Below are positions 39,746 to 51,383 of a stretch of DNA of 64,000 bases, piece after piece (within the stretch, counting starts at the first letter, position 1; each line of letters begins with the position of its first letter). The notes under the pieces were generated by a model. That model was not told the DNA's origin. It saw nothing but the letters and a program-made list of their open reading frames with translations, and ran no database searches. The DNA is from Brachypterus glaber (lineage: Eukaryota > Arthropoda > Insecta > Coleoptera > Kateretidae). The stretch covers positions 46,421,365-46,485,364 of the forward strand of contig OY294047.1 of the NCBI GenBank assembly GCA_958510825.1, written 5' to 3'. Both the position numbers and the translations under genes were made by a program.

Positions 39746-39801
39746 TTAACCCTGTATCGCATCGTGTTTCCATTTCGGAAGGCGATGCGATACAGGGTTA
39801 A
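39746..39801. mobile_element. 56-bp TTAA hairpin (end-only piggyBac-type element)
   Basis: TTAACCCTGTATCGCATCG, an 18-bp loop, then the exact complement ending GGGTTAA. The 19-bp stem is perfect and both outer ends are TTAA. It looks like a piggyBac-type MITE reduced to its two terminal repeats. Confidence 0.7.
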
Positions 39802-41723
39802 TAACATATTTTAATAAAAAAAATGTAAAATTATCATAATGTGTCTAAAATTAATAATAATGATATATTTTAAGGTAAAAATACAGAGTCGTTCCAAATT
39901 GGAATTACCATCACCTATTTTGTAATTATATCAGATTCTATTTTATTTTTTTTACCATTTTTGTTCTTAATTTTTGGGATAAATCATGGATAAAAGTGTA
40001 TGATAGGATTTATTGTTGTCAAGTATAATTGTTTTTCTGTGCTAAAAATATGCACATACAGGGTTCCTTTACTTTATACATTTATTTGTATAATAAAATC
40101 CAATGCAGTTTAAAAAATTGGCATTATGTCTGAAAAATCTTAAAAACTGAAGCAGGGTAAGATACGTTGCTTCGAATCTGTATTTATAAATAGCTGTATT
40201 TTTGGATCTGTATTTATAAATAGCAATAGCCAGCGATATTCTTTAGTATAGTCAGTGTCACATTTATAGTAGAATGTTTACATTTAAAACAGATTAATGC
40301 GAGACAGGGACGTAATTAAATTTTATTAAATTAAATACGTATTTATCTAATATATCACGATGCACAGAACACAAATAAAACAAATTAAAGCCGGTCCAGT
40401 AAATATTTATGGCTACAAATGCCTTGTGGGTGTGGCTAAATCTTTTGTGAAATATGATTGGATAGGGTCGAACGTTAACTGGCTAGATCAGTCCACGTGG
40501 AATGGATAAAAATACATTAGTTTAAATGAGTCTAAAATTACGCAACGTCCCGATTGGACGAACAGTTTGACACGCGCCAGATAAAAATTATCGCTGTTAA
40601 AAAACATTCTCTTATAACTCTGGCAGCGACTATAATGCCCCTCCCAATCCTAAGTTACACAGTAGCTATAAAGTACCTATCTCCTACCGTGATAATTGCT
40701 TAGGTCGGGGCAGTACTAAACAAAATCGCTCGCTAAATTCTGATTCAATTACTAGACAAGTTTTTTTGCCCTGATTCATTTTCTTAAGTATAAACTTTTT
40801 TGCATGTTATGCAATATTTAATTTACTTTATATTTTTTAAGTTTTTTTATCTTTATTTAAAAATTATACTTACGCTGTTTACCACTTTTGTACACATTTT
40901 TCATAGTAAGTAGATTTAGATAGTAGATATACATGAACATATTAAAAAAATCATATTTTTTGACTCATGATATACACATTTATAAAATATCGATAGTTTC
41001 ATACTTCAACATAGACTTACAGCTAAAAAATGCTTTTTTAGTGCAAACTATATAATTTTAATTAAAAAATAGTCATAAATTGTTTCAACATAGTATATAA
41101 AAAAAACTAAATAAATTGTATGCAATATTATACAGATTTTAGAATTTTACTCAAAGAATTGGAGATAATTTTTTTCTCTTCTGAATTTTGACCAAAAGTC
41201 ATAATTTCATTTTAGAATGGTACTTACATTCTGATTAGAATTATAATTTTTTAACTTCAAGTCGGAATACAGAAAAATTCTGGCTTTAATTCGGAATTTA
41301 AGTAAAATTTTGAGAAAATCGGAATTTAGTAAGTTATAACTCGGAATTTAAAGAAAATTTTACCTTCGGAATTTAAGTAAGAAAGTTATCTATCTGTCGT
41401 TAAAATCAAATGGACAGGAAACAGTGAATAGTACCATTTCACCCTTTTTGGGAATCATCAGCACTGTGTATCCTGTATGTTGCTAATATTCAAATAAAAC
41501 GTTAGATAGATATAAAAACATGGTGCCATCTATTGATGTGGTCACTGTTCTCTGTTCACTTGTTCCCAAAAGGCAAATCGCCACAATTTAGGGTGTAGGT
41601 AGGTTATTAACCCACAAACGTGCAGTATATATTTTTATAGACTGTCAATTCTTAACTTATTTAAGTAAGATTCTGAATAAATTATTTCCACGCCTGCGTA
41701 AATTTATTCTAAAATCTTGTATG
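39802..41723. other. Intergenic stretch with no recognised gene
   Basis: AT-rich sequence between mats and the first Rbp1 gene. I see no ORF with coding character and no complete transposon. A GC-richer part at about 40430-40600 has no identifiable content. Confidence 0.5.
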
Positions 41724-42167
41724 TACCCAGACAGTACATGATATCCAGGGGATATACTTTCTGGATATAGGGTATATCCAGTGGATAGCCTGGATTGCCA
41801 TTAGATATCCCATGGACATCCAAAAGTCCGCCTATATCCAGATCCTGGCAGGTTTTCCACGAGATATCCAGTGGACATCTATTTTTTTAACCTCCCCAAA
41901 GTATATCCACTAGATATCTATTAGAGATCCATCATGGATATCCTGGATATGATTGGTCTCTAATGGATAGCCAGTGGATATACTTTAGGGAGGTTAAAAA
42001 AAATAGATGTCCACTGGATATCTCGTGGATATCCTACCAGGATCTGGATATAGGCGGACATTTGGATGTCCATGAGACGTCTAATGGCAATCCAGGCTAT
42101 GTATATACTCTATATCCAAAAAGTATATCCCCTGAATATTTAAAAGTTATGATGTGCTGTCTGAGTA
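41724..42167. mobile_element. 444-bp foldback built of GATATCC/GGATATC repeats
   Basis: The ends are TACCCAGACAGTACATGATA and, reverse-complemented, TACTCAGACAGCACATCATA. The arms are about 200 bp and mirror each other closely. Each arm is filled with ATATCCAGTGGATA-type small palindromes, giving hairpins within a hairpin. The ORF reading through it is not a gene. Confidence 0.85.
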
Positions 42168-42365
42168 GGTATATAAATTTTGATTAGTAAAGTTTTTGTT
42201 GATATATATTTTGTATTGTTTGCAAGATACGTAATTTATTATTAAATTGTTATGATGTAATAATTATTATTTTCAGTGCTTATAGGAGTACTGTTCAGTT
42301 GTGTATATAAAATAAAAAACCGTGAAAAAGCTTTTGATTTTTATTTCACGATTTTACCACCCTCT

Positions 42366-42610
42366 TAGGGGCTGGCAATATATTACGTAACGCAAATTGT
42401 ACCAAAATTCATACACTTTATACCCCGTTTGTCGCGTTATTAAATGCTGTAGAGATTTCATATGTTGGCTACCCCCCCCAAATTAGAGGCGTGTTAGGGG
42501 GGGCGGGGTAGCCAAAATATAAAATCTCTACAGCCTTTAATAACACGATAACCAAAGTATGAAGTGTATGAACTTTGGTACAATTTGCGTTACGTAATAT
42601 ATGGACTTTT
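42366..42610. mobile_element. Foldback MITE, TACGTAACGC family, copy C
   Basis: Ends ATATATTACGTAACGCAAAT and its complement, with the CGTTATTAAATGCTGTAGAG and GGCTACCCCCCC blocks mirrored. The closest relative in the window is the copy at 49909-50143. Confidence 0.85.
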
Positions 42611-43049
42611 TGAAAACAGAAGTTTATAAAAGCCATGGAGGAAGATGGAGTCGCAAATGTGTATATCTTTCATAGTAAGAAAATTAATTAATAAAAAAAT
42701 TTTAATTTATAAAAATTAATATTAAATTTTTAATTTAAAAATAAGAAGTTCTACTTTCGTACTTTTTATTTTTTAATACTACACACTCACAGGATGCCAT
42801 GTTTTAAAATATATTTAAATAAAAAAAACCTTTTAAACACTAAAAAAAAACAGTTTAAACTTTTGAAAATTGTAGAACTAGAGTGGGAGAAGTGGTGCCG
42901 TCGAGGATCACGTGATAGCGACTCTATCTTCCTCCATGATAAAAGCAAAACATTTTAAATGATACATTTGAACTACTTTGACAGTTCCACATAGCGAAAT
43001 GACCAATCCCCTGCTGTACCCCCACTTTCCACTCGGAATGACGCCATAA

Positions 43050-43170
43050 ATTTCCGCCATCTTTTATTTCTTTGCCATCGTGATATTTTGTGAAAAAATC
43101 GATTGGCTTGTGTTAAATTGAAACAAAAAGCATCTAGGCAACAGCTACCGTTTACCTTTTTAACAAACCG
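43050..43170 (+). other. Probable 5' UTR exon of the first Rbp1 gene
   Basis: A clear donor (AACAAACCG|GTAAGTA) sits at 43170/43171. The coding exon at 45108 is preceded by an acceptor (TATATTTTAG) only 5 bp before the ATG, so an upstream non-coding exon is required. The region just before the donor contains TTCCGCCATCTTTT, common near insect transcription starts. The 5' limit is a guess. Confidence 0.5.
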
Positions 43171-43749
43171 GTAAGTAAATAGTGTGTAGGATGGAAAATT
43201 GCCTGATTATTTGTGTTGCCCCAAAAACTGGGAAACACAAATAGCTATTACTTCATTTTGAACATTCTGGGAGCTCCCAAATCCAAATTCGCTACTATTA
43301 AATAATAGTAGCCTCTGTGTCCATACGATTTTTTTTTCTGATGTTTTCTTTGCTCATGTAAAGGGAAAAGCCGGATATTAATAAAATTAAACTGGGCTAA
43401 CTTGCCGAAATGGGGGTAAAATTGATCACTTGATCGGTGGCGCAGATCTGGGTAAAACAACCATGTATTTTGATGACCTTTAAATGCCTCTACTAGGCCT
43501 GCATCTGTGTGTTCATATTTTGTTCATAAATGCTTAGAAGAAGGGGTCAAATGTTTTCAACTTAGGTGATGATTTGGCATCATCATCGGATAGAAAATTT
43601 GTCTCAACTCAAAAGTGGAATTTTTGGCGGTGTATCTAGAATATATCTGAATGCTTTTTTTACTTGCCCAAAGAGTTTTGCGTTGGTAAAAAATGTTGAA
43701 AATTTTTTATTGGTTTTCTTTACGTTTCTCGTTTTATATTCAAAAGGTG

Positions 43750-44223
43750 ATCCCTATAAAAAATTTCAGATTCAAATACATGAAAAATAAAATAACCTGT
43801 TTTAATTTGCATTTGCTATTTAAATTTAATTTGTATATGCGGAATATCATGTTTTAATTCGTTTCTATTTGCAAATGCGCAACATATTTTAATTCGTTTC
43901 TATTCGCATATGCGGAATATCATTTTTAATTAGATACTATTTGCAAATGCGTAACATGTTCTTTAGACCATGGACTCTGCAACTTTTTATGCTATACCTA
44001 CATATAGCGTAAAGGTCTCAACATATGCTAAGACCTTCCAATTTCACATATCTAACTGTTTGAATCCTTTTTTTTACGAATTGATTCGGATTCAAACAGA
44101 TTAAGAATAAAATGATTTAATCCGTTTTAATTCGCATTTGCGATTCCAAAAACGTATTCAAACAAATTCAAATAGTTAAATTTAATTTTCAATCTGTTTA
44201 AATACGAAATTTTTTATAGGGAT
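43750..44223. mobile_element. 474-bp MITE with ATCCCTATAAAAAATTTC ends
   Basis: The 18-bp ends are perfect inverted copies. Inside is a short tandem array with a unit of about 57 bp (GTTTTAATTCGTTTCTATT, then TTGCAAATGCGCAACAT and variants) at 43797-43970. It lies in the first intron of the first Rbp1 gene. Confidence 0.8.
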
Positions 44224-44279
44224 ACGTCAAAAAAGTCGGTCTGTCCGGGAAATTTATGACCACAATAAGTTTAAGACAC

Positions 44280-44926
44280 TTAACCCCTTCACAGTGCAGT
44301 AAAAAAATAAAGCTTTCATGCCAAAAATGTTCTATTTTTTTTTTTTTTGAAAAAACATGATCATATTGTATGTTTTTGGGTCGCTGAATCTGAATTCGAG
44401 GTCAGAATTTAAAAGTTGTTTTCCAAAATTCAAAATGGCGGATCCAATATGGCGGATTAGTTTTTTTTAAGTTCCTAGGATTTGCTTGAAACTTGGTACT
44501 CGGGGGTTTTTTGGGGTCGCTGATTACGAATCTGGTGCCAGTTTTCCAAATTTCAGAATAGCGGATCCAATATGGCAGATTAAATTCTCTGAGAAACTTT
44601 AAAGAATCTAATCCGCCATTATGAATTTTGTAAAACTGGCACCAGATTCGTAATCAGCGACCCTAAAACCCCAGAGTAGCAAGTTTCAAGCAAATCCAAG
44701 CAACTTTAAAAAATCTAATCCGCCATATTGGATCCGCCATTTTGAATTTTGGAAAACAAGCATCAGACTCGTAATCAGCGACCCCAAAAACCCCGTGGTG
44801 TTATAAAATCATGGAAAATAAACTAATGGTAAACTGATAATTTTAGATGCTGCTATAGCGATCATACACATTAATGTCATGAACTTGTTTTGCCTCTATA
44901 GAGGTCAATCACTGTGAAGGGGTTAA
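44280..44926. mobile_element. piggyBac-type MITE, 647 bp, with a large internal palindrome
   Basis: Perfect 17-bp ends TTAACCCCTTCACAGTG with TTAA outermost. The interior (about 44370-44805) is a second inverted repeat of TTTGGGGTCGCTGATTACGA blocks and ATCCGCCATATTGGATCCGC blocks. The same GGGTCGCTGAATCTGAAT segment occurs inside the differently ended element at 27011-27508, so a mobile segment moved between families or one inserted in the other. Confidence 0.85.
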
Positions 44927-45107
44927 AGCTTAAGACTTCAAATTTGGACCATAGGTTGCTTACCCAAAGTTCTAGGATGGGATTGTTTCTGCTAAAAATC
45001 GCGGTTGGGTTTTTTTTTTTTAATTTTTTTTTAAAATGTTTTTTGAAAAAAAGGGTAAAGTATTATTTTGTTTGACAGCAGTATTATTGATTTATATTTT
45101 AGAAACA

Positions 45108-48100
45108 ATGGCTCGCTATCGTGAATGGGACCCTGCCTGCAAGGTTTACGTAGGAAATTTAGGGTCTTCAGCAAGCAAACACGAAATAGAAAGTGCTTTT
45201 AGTAAATATGGACCATTGAGAAATGTATGGGTGGCAAGAAACCCACCAGGTTTTGCGTTTGTCGAATATGAAGACTCGCGAGATGCAGAGGACGCGGTTC
45301 GAGGCCTAGATGGAACGTAAGTGGTTAACCCTCTATCAACTCAACTTCTAAATATCTACAAACAACATATATCTTCAATTCTTCACTTCTCACCATCCCA
45401 TTTTTGTTTGGTAAATATACTATTTGTGAACAAAATTAATGATATTGGGTAATTGTTTTTGATTTATATGTTGTTTCTAATATACTAGGTTCCCCACGTC
45501 GCACACAGGTAAAAAAATACCAAATAAAAAACGGAAAAAAATCATGAAGCGTCGAATGTTGAATATTTATAAACCTTATAGTGTCCTCTAAATGATGTAT
45601 ATACATTTTTTTGAAAATGTTTGCGGCCTTGCTTAAAAAATTAAATTTAAATGGCACATTGCATATACAATATCTTACACTTAATTTTAAGGGCTGTATT
45701 TTTTAAATTTTAAAATATATTAAATCATAGAAAGGTATTATCTCCATGTCCGGACGCGTCAGGTAAAGAAATTTAAATTTTTGGAAAAAATTGAGATTTG
45801 ACTTGTTTTGTACATTTTTAGGTTTAAAACAATTAAATAAACCTAAACAATAGAAAACTACCTAAATATTCAAATTTTTTAGTTTTTTAAATGGCGTTTT
45901 TTTATTTTAGTTTACAGTCTAATTTGAGGTTTAAAAAAAAACTTTTTCAGCCAATTATGTACATTTTTGTACTGAATTTGAATCTGAATAAAAAACACCC
46001 CCATTCCATTAAAAAAATTTAAGTTACCCCCTCTCCCGCCTAAGGGTGTGTATGAAAAAAAAAATCTGCTTTGATAAAAAGGTGTCCTCCTTGACATTGA
46101 AGCTTAGTACCAAATTTCAAAAACCTATCTTATACGGTTTCTGAGATATCGACTTTTAACCGTTTAAATGGCCCACCCGGTATGCAGTGTGCCTCTTAAA
46201 TTTAATTTTTTAAGCAAGACCGCAAACATTTTCAAAAAAATGTATATACATCATTTAGAGGACACTATAAGGTTTATAAATATTCAACTTTCGACGCTTC
46301 ATGATTTTTTTCCGTTTTTTTTTTTGATTTTTTTACCTGTGTGCGTCGCGTCGTTTGTAGCGTTATTATTACACTATTCGCAGCGCGTTAGTGCTAGAAT
46401 AGTATTATACGGTTGTTTCGAATTTCCCAAAATCGACAAAAAACGTCCTAGACAAAAAATTCTTGGATACAAATTTGTTTTGTGTAAAATTAAGAAACTT
46501 TGAAAATGTCCGTCCGATGTCACGATCCGAATAATCGGATCGACTTGACATTTTAAGTAAGAATTAAGTTCTATGAGGGGAAGATCCCTATTGTTTTTCA
46601 AAGTAATCCCCCCAAAAACAAAAAAGTTATGGGGGGTTAAACTTAAAAAACAGTTTTTCAAAAAAAATATTTTTAATTTTTTGGTGTTTTTCGAAAAAAT
46701 TAATTAAATAAGTAAATTTAGGCTAAAGGACTACGGTCGATGGCCATTTGTACATTGTGCAATAAAAAACTTTTATTATTATTATTAATTATTTTTGAAA
46801 AAATAGTTTTTTTTAATTTTTTTTTTGCCTTTTGAAAAAATATTGGTTCAAAAAAACTTGATTTTGTTGTAATATTTTATTTTGCGTTTTAAATAATTAT
46901 AACTTGCGTTATTTGGGAAAATACTTCTGCACTGTGAATAGTATATAATCTAATGCGTAGCATTACATATTTTCATGGCTTGTTAAAACTAAATTTTTGT
47001 TTAAGGGGGTACAAAATGACATTTTTTGACCTCAGGTGTGGCTTACGTTAACCACGCCTTAGCGCCATTATTATTTCTTTTTATTTTTATTTTCCATACA
47101 ATACAAAAAAAAAACGAGTAATTAATCTTATGTGGGGCACCTAGTAAAAAGTCACGGGTAGTCTTAAACAAAGTTAACTGGAAAGTCAAACCACCCGGGA
47201 TTTTTTGATTTTAGGTTGTTTTTGGGATATTTCCAAACAGTTTTTGACAAAAATTAAAAACGCACACGAAACCGGTTTTAAATAAAGTCATTATTCTTCA
47301 AGTTTTTCCTGACATCACAATACGGAGTTTTTTCTATGACACACCCTATAGGATAAGTACTACCCATGATAATCAATATAATCAAGACCATTCACACGCC
47401 TACTTTGTTAATGTCCAAAATTACGGTCGTCTTATTTTGGACATTAACAAAGTAGTGTGAATGGTCGTGATTATATTGAGTATCATAGGTAGTACCTTTG
47501 CTATAGAGTGTGTCGTGTAAAAAACTCTGTATTTTGATGTCAGGAAAAACTTGAAGAAGAAGAATGACTTTATTTAAAAACGGCTTCGTAAACAATTTCA
47601 ATTTTTGTCAAAAACTGTTTGGAAATGTCCCAAAAACAACCTAAAATCAAAAAATCCGGGGTTGTTTGACTTTCCATTTAATTTTTAAACTTTCCGTGAA
47701 TTTTGATGGTCTTTGTGTTACTTGAATATTATTTAAAATTAATATTTGAGCGTCAAACAAGACCTACATTAAATATCTATTTATCCACAAGCAAATATAT
47801 TTTTATATTTTGCTTACTAAAAATGGATAACATTACACCTAAGTGGGCACTAATCATAATCTGTAAAGGCTGAGTAAGTGCCTTTTTGAAAGTTGTTTTG
47901 TGTTCTCCATAATAGAGTACATATAAAAAAAATCTGAAGTGGGTTCCAATACACATAATAAAACTCACGAAATCGCATGAGATTTCGTATGGAAATTCCA
48001 AAAATCGCATGAATTCTTATGAAACCTTATAAAGTCCCTTGAAATACCATGTAACTTAATTAGTAATAATATCTGAAACTTTTTATGGGCTCATGTGGTT

Positions 48101-51100
48101 TTTGTTTTGTAAAAGATATTAGGTTAAGTAACTATAACTTATAAGTTACATATACATGGTTAGTTTTTTTTTAATTAGGCACTGGATAGGTAGGAATCTT
48201 GGTAGAAAACGATATTTTAGAATAGTTTTCTAATTAGGCACATTTTTGTTGAATAAAACATTAGAATCATTAAACTAAAAAGAAATTTATTGATTTTATA
48301 CCTGCTAGAATCATAATTATGTTTTATTATACGGTTCATTTCATTAAAGAATCTATAGTTTTTATACCTGCACACAGCCTTAAAAGACTAACTGACTGTT
48401 ACACAGTCTGTGTACCTGACTTTTTGGGAGATTTAGCTCAGTGGTCAATGGTATCGATATAGCCTAACACTGATCTAATGATCGTGAGTTCAAACCTCAC
48501 TGGCGCCGATTGCCTTTTTCAGTTAATTAATAATTGAAATTTGGCGAAGGCGTACTCCCTAGATATATTGGTTCGAAAGTCAATTAAAGCCGGTGGTTCC
48601 CTCTACTACTAGCCCACACAAGTCCTGGACTTAGGGGATGCTTAATTAAGTAGAATAGTACGAGGTTAAAAACAAACATAAACATAAACTTGGTAAATTA
48701 TAGATATCCGTATTATAAAAATCCTTATACCTCGCCTTAATATGGTTCCATTTTTAAGGTTTCTAATTAAGGATATTCCGTATGTTTAATGAACTCTAGA
48801 ATTCAGTTTTATCACAAAACTATTATGGTATATTGTTTTTTATTCGATTGTATTTGAAAGCGCTTGTTGTATGATAAATCTGTACGAAAAGTAAAATAGT
48901 CGACGCTGATTGCTGATTATTGTTGTCAAAAACATATTACAGTCGAATAAAAAATAGTGTATGTAACTTTCCGTAGATAAATATTAAATTTCTACCAGGC
49001 TAAGCCATCTACACTACCTAATTTATGCTCATATGAGAAGCCGAATCTCAAAACGCAGTTTTTGCCTTTGTGAAATACCAGCTTGTCAATTAGTTGACAA
49101 TCAAATCTGAATTGACCACTGACAAGCTGCTACGTCACAAAGTAAACAAATGTTTTTTTGATATAGGTAGTATTTAAAAATTTGAATTAGACGAAGGCAA
49201 TATGAGTGGCAAAAATGTTGCAACGCTGCCGAGTGGACCCCTCCCATACCGCCTTGCCGATGAGTCGGTCCGAGCACTGTAACACTGTTACCACTTATAT
49301 TGTCTTCATCTAACTGAACATTTTACATACATATCAATCATTTTGACATTTTTTTTCTTAATTTTCAGCCGTTGTTGTGGAACGAGAGTCCGCGTAGAAA
49401 TGTCCAGTGTCCGTTCCAGAAGGGGGGGTGGAGGCCGACGTGGCCCCTCCAGATATTCCAGGTCAGTATTCAAATTAACAAAATATTTAAAGAAAATTAT
49501 TTAAAAAATCAGTTAATTATAAAGTTTTTTTTTTAAGAGGAAAAATGGGAAAAAACCAAATATTTTTAATGTTTTATAAACAATTATTGCATATGATGTA
49601 AATATTTATTTCAGATATATTATGGCCTTATGTTGCCATATGGTCACAACTCCAAATACACTTTTTGTTTAAATAAAAAAAATTAATGATAAAATTCGTT
49701 TTAGGTAATCATAATTAGTCACATACCCTAATTTGGTAATTTTAGTCCTTATATAAGCACTACTGAATTTTACAGGAAAAATTTAATCATATATTTTTTT
49801 TAATATAATATTTTAAAAATAAATTATATCCCAGAAAGCAATATTTCGAGATAACTATGTCGATATTTCTGTGACCGCTTATGTTTTTATACTGTACGAC
49901 TGTGGTTAGGGGCTGTCCATATATTACGTAACGCAAATTGTACCAACATTTATACACTTCATACCCCGGTTCTCGTCTTGTTAAAGGCTGTAGAGTTTTC
50001 ATATTTTGGCTACCCCCCTAACACCCCCCTATATGGTGGTAGCCAAGATATGAAATCTCTACAGCCTTTAATAACGCTAGAAACGGGGTATGAAGTGTAT
50101 GAATTTTGGTAAAATTTGCGTTACGTAATATATGGACAGCCCCTTATCTCGAAATGCTGCGTTTCTCCTAAGCCGAATAGTATTGTTTTATAAACATAAA
50201 TTATGTTCTTTAGTGTGCAGATTAGGGGACTCCAGTGTATTGTTCTTTTTATGCAACACCTTATTTTTATATCTGGTGCATTTAATATATTTTTTTTTAT
50301 TTATTTTTGACTAGACCCTTAAACGAATGTGTTATTTACGATATCATTAATTTGTATTGGCGCAAATTTTGCAGGGCTTCTGCGCCTCTGTTCTTGTTTA
50401 CTCCCCCTTGAGACCGCAATCCCCTACCATCGCCTGCTCCTCTTTGGCCAAAAACATCAAAATTCGTCTAACAACTCGACACCTCTACAATTTTGAGCAA
50501 AAACCTGTCAGGGCCTCAACAAAGCGGCAAAATAGAGCAATCATAATCCTCCATCTTCCCATATGGCACCCTCAAACCATATGGCACCCTCAAACCACTA
50601 GATCTATTGCATTTGCATGCAGAAAACAACAATTAGCAATCCAAAAAAGCGACTCGCCATCTCGACCGTTCGCAGCGCCGCCTTTCAAATAATCTCAACA
50701 AATACTACTCGACTACTCTTCCAAAACATCTTGCTTAAAAATATGGTGCGATATACTGTTATTAATACAATATATAATAATTAGGGGCGATTCATAAATG
50801 ATTTCTTCACACTGATTTGGGCTAATTTGTCCCCTACGTCATGACACATTATTTTAAGTCTGGATAAAAAAAACATAATTTTCTTGTGATATCTAAAAAT
50901 ATGAATTTGAGATATTTAGATGTCTATAGTCATACCATAGTGTTTTTTTTTAATGGTCTATCGGTATTCTGTGCTAGCAAGCGATCGCGGCAGTCACGAC
51001 CCGGCCAGCCATATGCCATGAGAAAAAAACAGAATACTTAGCGCTTTAATTGGCAACGTCGATTTTCAATATTCAAATCGTTTAATTAAAATTTTATTTT

Positions 51101-51383
51101 ATTCATTTTTAAATTATTTTTAACAGTGGACTCCTGGGGTCCCTGAATGTAGAGTGCCTTAGGGCCCCCAGTTCTCCCTAAACGCAAAACGTCATTTATG
51201 GAACGCCCGTTTTTACTAGTATTAAAATAAAAAGTTCTCAGTTCTTGAACATTTAATATTAATTATACATTTTTTTGTTTACTAATTTACAATTATTTTA
51301 GATCTAGGTCGCCAAGACGCTCCCGCTCGAGATCCCGTAGTCGGGACGCCAGGAGCCGATCAGACTCCAGAGACAGACGCTGA
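45108..51383 (+). CDS. Rbp1: Rbp1/SRSF3-like SR splicing factor, first tandem copy, complete
   Basis: Three coding exons: 45108-45316, 49369-49461 and 51302-51383; 127 aa (fly Rbp1 is about 135). One RRM runs from residue 11 to about 82, with RNP2 KVYVGNL (12-18) and RNP1 GFAFVEYE (48-55). The linker is [13 protein letters not shown], and exon 3 encodes a short RS domain ([17 protein letters not shown]) ending RDRR. There is no CCHC knuckle, so it is SRSF3/Rbp1-like and not SRSF7-like. It binds pre-mRNA and promotes exon inclusion in the nucleus. The ATG after an intronic TTTTAG is chosen; upstream in-frame Met codons lie in the intron. An alternative exon in intron 2 (from 50375) would replace the RS domain. 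A second copy follows at 52706. Confidence 0.95.
45495..46345. mobile_element. Inverted-repeat element in Rbp1 intron 1
   Basis: Arms of about 160 bp (45495-45655 and 46190-46345, inverted) contain GCGTCGCACACAGG-like ends, ATCATGAAGCGTCGAA and TGATGTATATACATTTTTTT. About 530 bp lies between. No transposase. Adjacent on the right to an ACAAGCCGTGAAG-family element. Confidence 0.7.
46383..46985. mobile_element. ACAAGCCGTGAAG-family element, inverted copy
   Basis: Runs in the opposite direction to the copies at 14402 and 22841: GTGCTAGAATAGTATTATAC at the left, AAGATCCCTATTG in the middle, ATGCGTAGCATTACATATTT and GGCTTGTT at the right. A LINE tail fragment (46717-46793) is inserted in it. Confidence 0.6.
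46717..46793 (+). mobile_element. LINE 3' tail fragment with (ATT)n
   Basis: GGTCGATGGCCATTTGTA, an AATAAA and a TTATTATTATTA tail match the 3' UTR of the LINE fragment at 20961-21605. Only about 77 bp remains: an extreme 5' truncation. Confidence 0.75.
47174..47681. mobile_element. 508-bp TTAA-ended foldback
   Basis: Ends TTAACTGGAAAGTCAAAC and, reverse-complemented, TTAAATGGAAAGTCAAAC. The arms of about 240 bp mirror each other almost to the centre (GGACATTAACAAAGTAG). TTAA at both ends suggests piggyBac-type mobilisation. It lies in Rbp1 intron 1. Confidence 0.8.
48424..48686 (+). mobile_element. tRNA-derived SINE, copy 2
   Basis: A-box TTAGCTCAGTGG and B-box GAGTTCAAACC, then a body that differs from copy 1 (6544-6812) at about one position in 165. 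The tRNA-related head differs at about ten positions in 80. It lies in Rbp1 intron 1, same strand as the gene. Confidence 0.85.
49909..50143. mobile_element. Foldback MITE, TACGTAACGC family, copy D
   Basis: Ends GGGGCTGTCCATATATTACG and its exact complement. Mirrored blocks CATACACTTCATACCCCGG and AAAGGCTGTAGAG flank a GGCTACCCCCC centre. It is the cleanest copy in the window, in Rbp1 intron 2 about 230 bp before the conserved alternative exon. Confidence 0.9.
50375..50411 (+). other. Conserved alternative (poison) exon of Rbp1, coding part
   Basis: An acceptor (AAATTTTGCAG) at 50371-50374 would join exon 2 (ending TCC AG) in phase 2, adding [12 protein letters not shown] and then TGA at 50409-50411. 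The product would be a 112-aa protein without RS domain, or an NMD target if spliced onward. The paralogue at 57919 has the same acceptor, phase, peptide (RASAPLLSYTPP) and stop. Conservation continues about 300 bp further, to near 50745. The 3' end of the exon is not determined; a GT in ATATG|GTGCGAT is a weak candidate donor. Confidence 0.6.
50784..51209. mobile_element. DNA element with GGGCG-TTCATAAATGA ends in Rbp1 intron 2
   Basis: Left end GGGGCGATTCATAAATGA; right end reverse-complemented CGGGCGTTCCATAAATGACG. The 426-bp interior has no ORF. It ends about 90 bp before the RS-domain exon. Confidence 0.6.

Noticed and set aside
41963..42187. 74-codon ORF in the region before Rbp1
   Set aside because: Falls within the foldback 41724-42167 and has mirrored content.
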